Below, piece after piece: positions 59,661-64,000 of a stretch of 64,000 nucleotides of DNA. This DNA is from Aspidiotus rigidus (lineage: Eukaryota; Arthropoda; Insecta; Hemiptera; Diaspididae). Under the pieces are notes generated by a model. It was given only the letters and a program-made list of their open reading frames with translations. It did no database searches and was not told the origin of the DNA. The DNA lies in assembly GCA_035079385.1 (NCBI GenBank), contig JAVHKY010000030.1:1674001-1738000 (forward strand), read 5' to 3'. The number at the start of each line of letters is the position of its first letter. Positions within the stretch are counted from its first letter, which is position 1. A program made the translations under genes and the position numbers.

Positions 59661-62050
59661 CCTCTCTTAACACCGTTGAAGAACTCGCGAGTTTTTCTAG
59701 TTATATGACAGGAACAGTTGAACGCTGTGCTTTCTCACAAATACGTTTGTCGATAGAAATAAGGTTCATCTTATTTATGTAAGTTAATGAAATAAGTTTT
59801 ACTAATTGACCGCATAGAATTTCATTAGAAGGAATTTCTTCAATTAAAATTATATTAAAGTGAAGCGAGCTCGCTTCCGGTAAGAGTACCATTAACTAGA
59901 CTTAATCAGAAAACTGTGCTCAGGTATGAGTCGTAACTCTTTCCACAGATGAGATTAAAAAAGTTTCATGCAATGCATAAAATATGAGATCTCAGGAAGT
60001 TATAATAAGTGGTTAAAAATAATCCAATTTATGGAAAAAGCTTGAAAATCTGTTCATACGATGCTTATTAGTGTTTCTTAGCTCATTAATCCAAGACTTG
60101 ACGAACGCGCGAATTCGAATGAATAGAGGTTCGACTGTTTACAGTTTACCTCTAGTTCTGTCGTAATTTTCGCTATACCGCAGCTTTTATTTCAATATTA
60201 CTCGGAAAACGGATACGGAGAGGAGGGAGCAACTATTCAAACCCTTATCTTAGCTTAAAGAGAAGAAAAACTCCTTTTTTGATCGAGCCAACCTCGCTTC
60301 ATAGTCCAAGACTGAGTAATCAAACATATGACCTTTTCTTGATTACATTTTCGATACATAGTCTTGGTGTAAGTTACTGACATGAATAAACAATCGAAAG
60401 TATGTTTACTTTGTAAACCTACTGTTTACAATAAATCATACGTACAAGAGTGATTGATTTCTAATAATATTTTTGTCACCCGCAGCAATAGACCTCAATT
60501 TGAATATCACCCTTATTTTTTCACAATCCTCCATATCTTACACTGCCATATGGATGAAGAACCCTAAAGGAGTAGAATATATTACCATAGCTCATCGAGT
60601 ACACTCGTAAATCAACTACGTGATTATTCTAAATTACGATATTTCCTTTAATCAAGACTGACCAATATGTGAACAGTTTCTTCGCGATGTCTTACCGGCT
60701 CGTTGGATTTTTTCATTCCCAAATCGAGTGAGAAGAAAGAGGAGGCCACACGCATGATTTTCTTGCTCGGTACGAAGGCGCAGGTACAAATTAATACGCG
60801 AGTTTACAGAAAATTACATTATTCCGCCCGCGGATCGTATTTCGTTTGTCTTCATCGTATAACATCGTCAGGCCTGGTGGTTAAAATAATGTTTTTCGAC
60901 CATTTAGCTTGTCGGATATGAGGCAGAAATCGAGTTAATTAAAATTATGGCTATATTAATTAAACGATGTCGTTTCGGGAGAAATAACTTTTCGGGCCGA
61001 GATAGAGGTCGGATAAAAGATGAATGAAGAAATTTGAATTTTTCGACAGACTTTTAAGCTCTTGTTCCAAAACGTATTCTTACCGACGTATGGGAGTCGT
61101 TATAGTTATGTACGCCATCCGTTTTTGAACGCATTTCAAAATTCAAGCTTTTACGCGTTGATGACTGACGAGTTTTCTTAAACGACTATAACATAAAATT
61201 TGCAAATAAATTATATGGGCCAAAAAAGACTCGTTTGTAAAATTTGTTTGTTTATAGCGCTTTATAGACCCGCTATACACTGATGATATAAAATTAATAA
61301 TCGTGGTTGTCTTTTATTATACGCAGCGAAATACTTAGAATTATATGACAGCTAAATAAATTTGTAAGCGCGGGCCATCCTTTCCTTCTTCTAGCCGTTG
61401 TTTTTTACGGGGCGAATAATTCGATGAATTACGTAAATATACATAAACTCACGCCGCGTGGCCCCTCAATAAGGAAGTCTCTTGCTGCATAATGAACGCG
61501 TTACTTACGATATAGAATTCAAAACTCCTTTTTTTTTTTCTCAAGAGACAAAGGAAGGAAATGCATGTTTAAAATTTCAAAATTAGATTTTCAAACTATC
61601 TTCGAACATGCCAGAGAGAGGAGAACTCGCGATCAAATTTTCAGACGAGTTTTAAATGATACTTATTGTTTAGGGAGCCAAGGTTCTTTTGCACGGAAAG
61701 CAACCCGCATAACATCCACAAGAATTAATGATAGTAGGAAAACCAGTGACGTTACCACATAAAGTATTTTTAGGGAACACTGATTTCGCTACGCCTTACT
61801 AGTGAGCAAACCACTCTACCTTGGAAGGGACCTCCGGACTCAGCTCAGCCTATTACGACTTTGAGATTTGGAGGGATCAATCCATTCGGATGACGTCATA
61901 GTGCCAACTCCAGTATGTTCAAAGAACAAAAGTAGCTTTTAGATTGACTAACGTAGATGAGTCTGATCTCAAGGAATATAAAGCATACATAACAGGAAAT
62001 GATTACACGCACAAATATAATATTTTGCTTTATTAGACAAGAATTATTAC
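59661..62050. other. Intergenic DNA, no gene recognised
   Basis: AT-rich and largely non-repetitive. Several TAATTAA-type words (for example near 60930-60965) could be homeodomain sites, but they are also expected by composition. No exon is supported. Confidence 0.4.
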
Positions 62051-62171
62051 TGCAAGATATCTTCACAAGATCTTTAATTTAAGGCAGAGGCATCTGAATT
62101 TTAACATAATATTCAGATCTAATAGTTCGGAAAGACTCTTTCTCCCAACGTAGCATTCTTCTGCCCATTCA

Positions 62172-64000
62172 ATGTCCGAGAGATTTCTGATACTTTCCAA
62201 GAATAGACAAGGAAAATATGGGCGTGGTTCGTTCAACATTGATGGTACTTCAGGTATCAAATTATTGGAACTCATAACACCGGACATGGTTAACGAGGTT
62301 TTTAGGTTTCTGAAGACCAAGACAAAACTAAGAGTGACACATGTGAAGATTTGGTTCAATAACGAATGCTTGAGACGAGGCATTATTCCCAAGTATGCGA
62401 CCATCAGGCTACCAGGAAACAGCGCAGCAGTGAAACGTACCATGATGCTAGCCGAAAGATTGAGAGTGAAGAACGAAATTAATGAACTCTACAAGAAAAT
62501 CACCAAGCTGAATCGTTTACTGTACGATCAATATTTCAATCTGTCCAGGTAACTCCACTCGCTAGAATTTCAAGAAATTATATGAAAATTGATTTACTTC
62601 AAGGCACTGACGACGTCCAATTATTTTATCACACAAAATTATATCACCGACGTTTCGACGCCACCGTCGTCTTCATCGGGTGGACGTCAGTGCCTTGAAG
62701 TAAATCAATTTTCATAAATAAAAAGCGTCCTCTTAAAAAGTTATTTAATTCAAGAAATTATGTTCGAAAAAAGAGGAGAGGGGAAGAAAGGAGAGTACTA
62801 TGTGGAAAAACGAGTGGAAGCGCAAACAAAACAGATCAAGAAGAAGCTTGCCGAACTGACCCGGAAGAAAGGAGAAAGAAATGAAGAGACAGCGAGAGCT
62901 GAGCACAACTTTGCTCCCAAAACCGAGAACCTATCAAGCGTCACCTTCACAAGAAGACTGCTGGACAAAGGCATCAAGTACGTGCAGCCAGAGAGGCTGA
63001 ACCAGTGTAAGCTTGAAAGTATGGCCATTAGCTGCGAACAAGTAATCCAAACCGGACCAAAATTGGGAAAGTGCTGTTGGACATCAAAAAGAATATGTGC
63101 CGAACCAATGGCAGAACGCAAGTAATGCAGAGGAAGGTCACAAATCTACAAAAGAAGATCCGATGAAACAACCTGATTTTGACAATGGCGGACAAAGGCA
63201 ACACGGTAGTGGTAATGGAGAAGGAGGACTGCACCCAAAAAGTGGAGTCGTACATCGCAGTGAATGGATACCAAGAGCTGGCAAAGGACCCATCACAGAA
63301 ATACTAAGATGACCTGGAAGCTGTGTTGAAACAGAACAATGTACCCGGCAATGGAAAGACGCTTAAGATGAACCCGGCTGCACCGAAACGTCCGATTAGA
63401 CCCCTGTTCGACAGCATTCAATCACCATGCTACAAGATAGCGAAGATCGTAGCCACATTCCTGAAAGAAAACTACCAGTTTGCCCCCAGACGAAGTATCA
63501 GAAACAATGGAGAGCTGATTGAGCAACTGGACAAGTTGGAAATCAAGAGTAACGACAGGCTGATATCCTTTGATATGGCACACATGTTTGGTACCATACC
63601 AAAGGAGGAACTTCTCGCTCTGCTCAAAAACAACAGATACCATGGGAACCTCGATGGGTATGATGTAAATGTGGGTATCCATGATAACCAACCCACGGTG
63701 AAGAGAGTCCGCAATAACCAGATGGAAGAAAAGAACAAGGGAAATTTGAGCGGAGTTTACACGCTCAGTTGTGAGCAGTGCGAGGGCATCTACATTGGCG
63801 AGACTGGGAGAAAGTTTGAGATCAGAAAAAAGGAGCACAAAAAGTCAAAAGAGAAAGAAGATGGCAAGTCACTGTTTGGTAAACACTGTAACGAAGATCA
63901 CCACAATGGAGAGGGAATATTTAAAGTTATACATGTAGAGAATCGTACAAAAAGAAAGAAACTCTGGGAACAAATGGAGATTGCAAAAGCAAAAAGGAAG
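62172..64000 (+). pseudogene. Penelope-like element, third lineage, RT core deleted, continues past window
   Basis: Frames 62172-62552 and 62760-63125 form the N-terminal region (FNIDGTSGIKLLELITPDMV, a Lys-rich coiled-coil-like part, KYVQPERLNQCKLES). The next frames give MADKGNTVVVMEK (about 63186), NPAAPKRPIRPL and RLISFDMAHMFGTIPKEELL (about 63560-63620). The frame then runs straight into the linker and GVYTLSCEQCEGIYIGETGR (about 63755-63815), with KEHKK and HCNEDHH after it. RT motifs from B to the YxDD are missing by an in-frame deletion. A stop at about 63308 and the shift near 63125 also break it. A 168-bp insertion (62581-62748) interrupts the N-terminal frame. It is too diverged from the 43-46 kb copies to be the same lineage. 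Confidence 0.85.
62569..62760. mobile_element. 168-bp insertion with 12-bp target duplication and hammerhead-like core
   Basis: TTCAAGAAATTA occurs at 62569-62580 and 62749-62760. Removing 62581-62748 plus one repeat joins the Penelope frame as EFQEI-MFEKRG, proving insertion. Inside, 39- and 36-base inverted arms (62581-62619, 62681-62716) bracket a loop of about 61 bases, and a 32-base AT-rich tail (62717-62748) follows the right arm. The minus strand of the loop reads CGATGAAGACG...CGTCGAAACGTC, resembling the hammerhead ribozymes known in Penelope terminal repeats, but with a non-consensus core. Arm, tail and target duplication repeat the layout at 42394-44156. Confidence 0.75.

Overview
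The window looks like nuclear DNA of an insect, or at least an arthropod. It has AT-rich intergenic DNA, GT-AG introns, an insect-type CCHamide neuropeptide receptor, and many arthropod-type transposable elements: Penelope-like elements, R1-like, jockey-like and RTE-like LINEs, a BEL/Pao integrase relic, and hAT-type MITEs. A hemipteran host is possible, but I cannot prove the species from sequence. I see no bacterial or phage content, so most open frames are shadows or repeat translations.

Three host genes can be read. (1) 10190-11311 (+) is an uninterrupted 373-residue class A GPCR, a CCHamide (bombesin-receptor-like) receptor, starting just after a splice acceptor. (2) 22936 to 15995 (-) is a 12-exon polypeptide N-acetylgalactosaminyltransferase of the GALNT10/Pgant6 type. 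All exon phases agree and give a 629-residue type II Golgi protein. Its metal-binding DxH motif reads D-S-N, so it may be a pseudoenzyme. (3) 40220 to 34155 (-) is a four-exon, 420-residue secreted protein of unknown family. Exons 2, 3 and 4 each appear to carry one copy of a shared cysteine module.

Layout. 1-10 kb: degenerate repeats, a jockey-like relic (3.1-4.1 kb), a tandem array (7 kb), a fold-back element (7.6-8.0 kb) and an R1-like LINE relic (8.2-9.7 kb, -). 10-15 kb: the GPCR, a Penelope relic and dispersed repeats. 16-23 kb: the GalNAc-transferase gene with a MITE and microsatellites in its introns. 24-34 kb: repeats, LINE pieces and several near-perfect palindromes. 34-40 kb: the secreted-protein gene, with a 1.15-kb minisatellite in one intron. 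42-46.4 kb: a Penelope cluster with a 1.7-kb inverted duplication and an adjacent RT-bearing copy hosting a nested poly(A) retroposon. 48-51 kb: a Penelope scrap, a second R1-like LINE and a BEL/Pao integrase relic. 53-55 kb: a tandem array between inverted repeats. 57-59 kb: a composite repeat paired with one at 32 kb. 62-64 kb: a third Penelope lineage, interrupted by a 168-bp insertion with a hammerhead-like core, running off the window end.

The host genes show no sign of acting together. The strongest unusual signals are the Penelope structures (inverted-repeat unit plus short tail plus target duplication, seen at two scales), the DSN GalNAc-transferase, and the orphan secreted protein with one module per exon.
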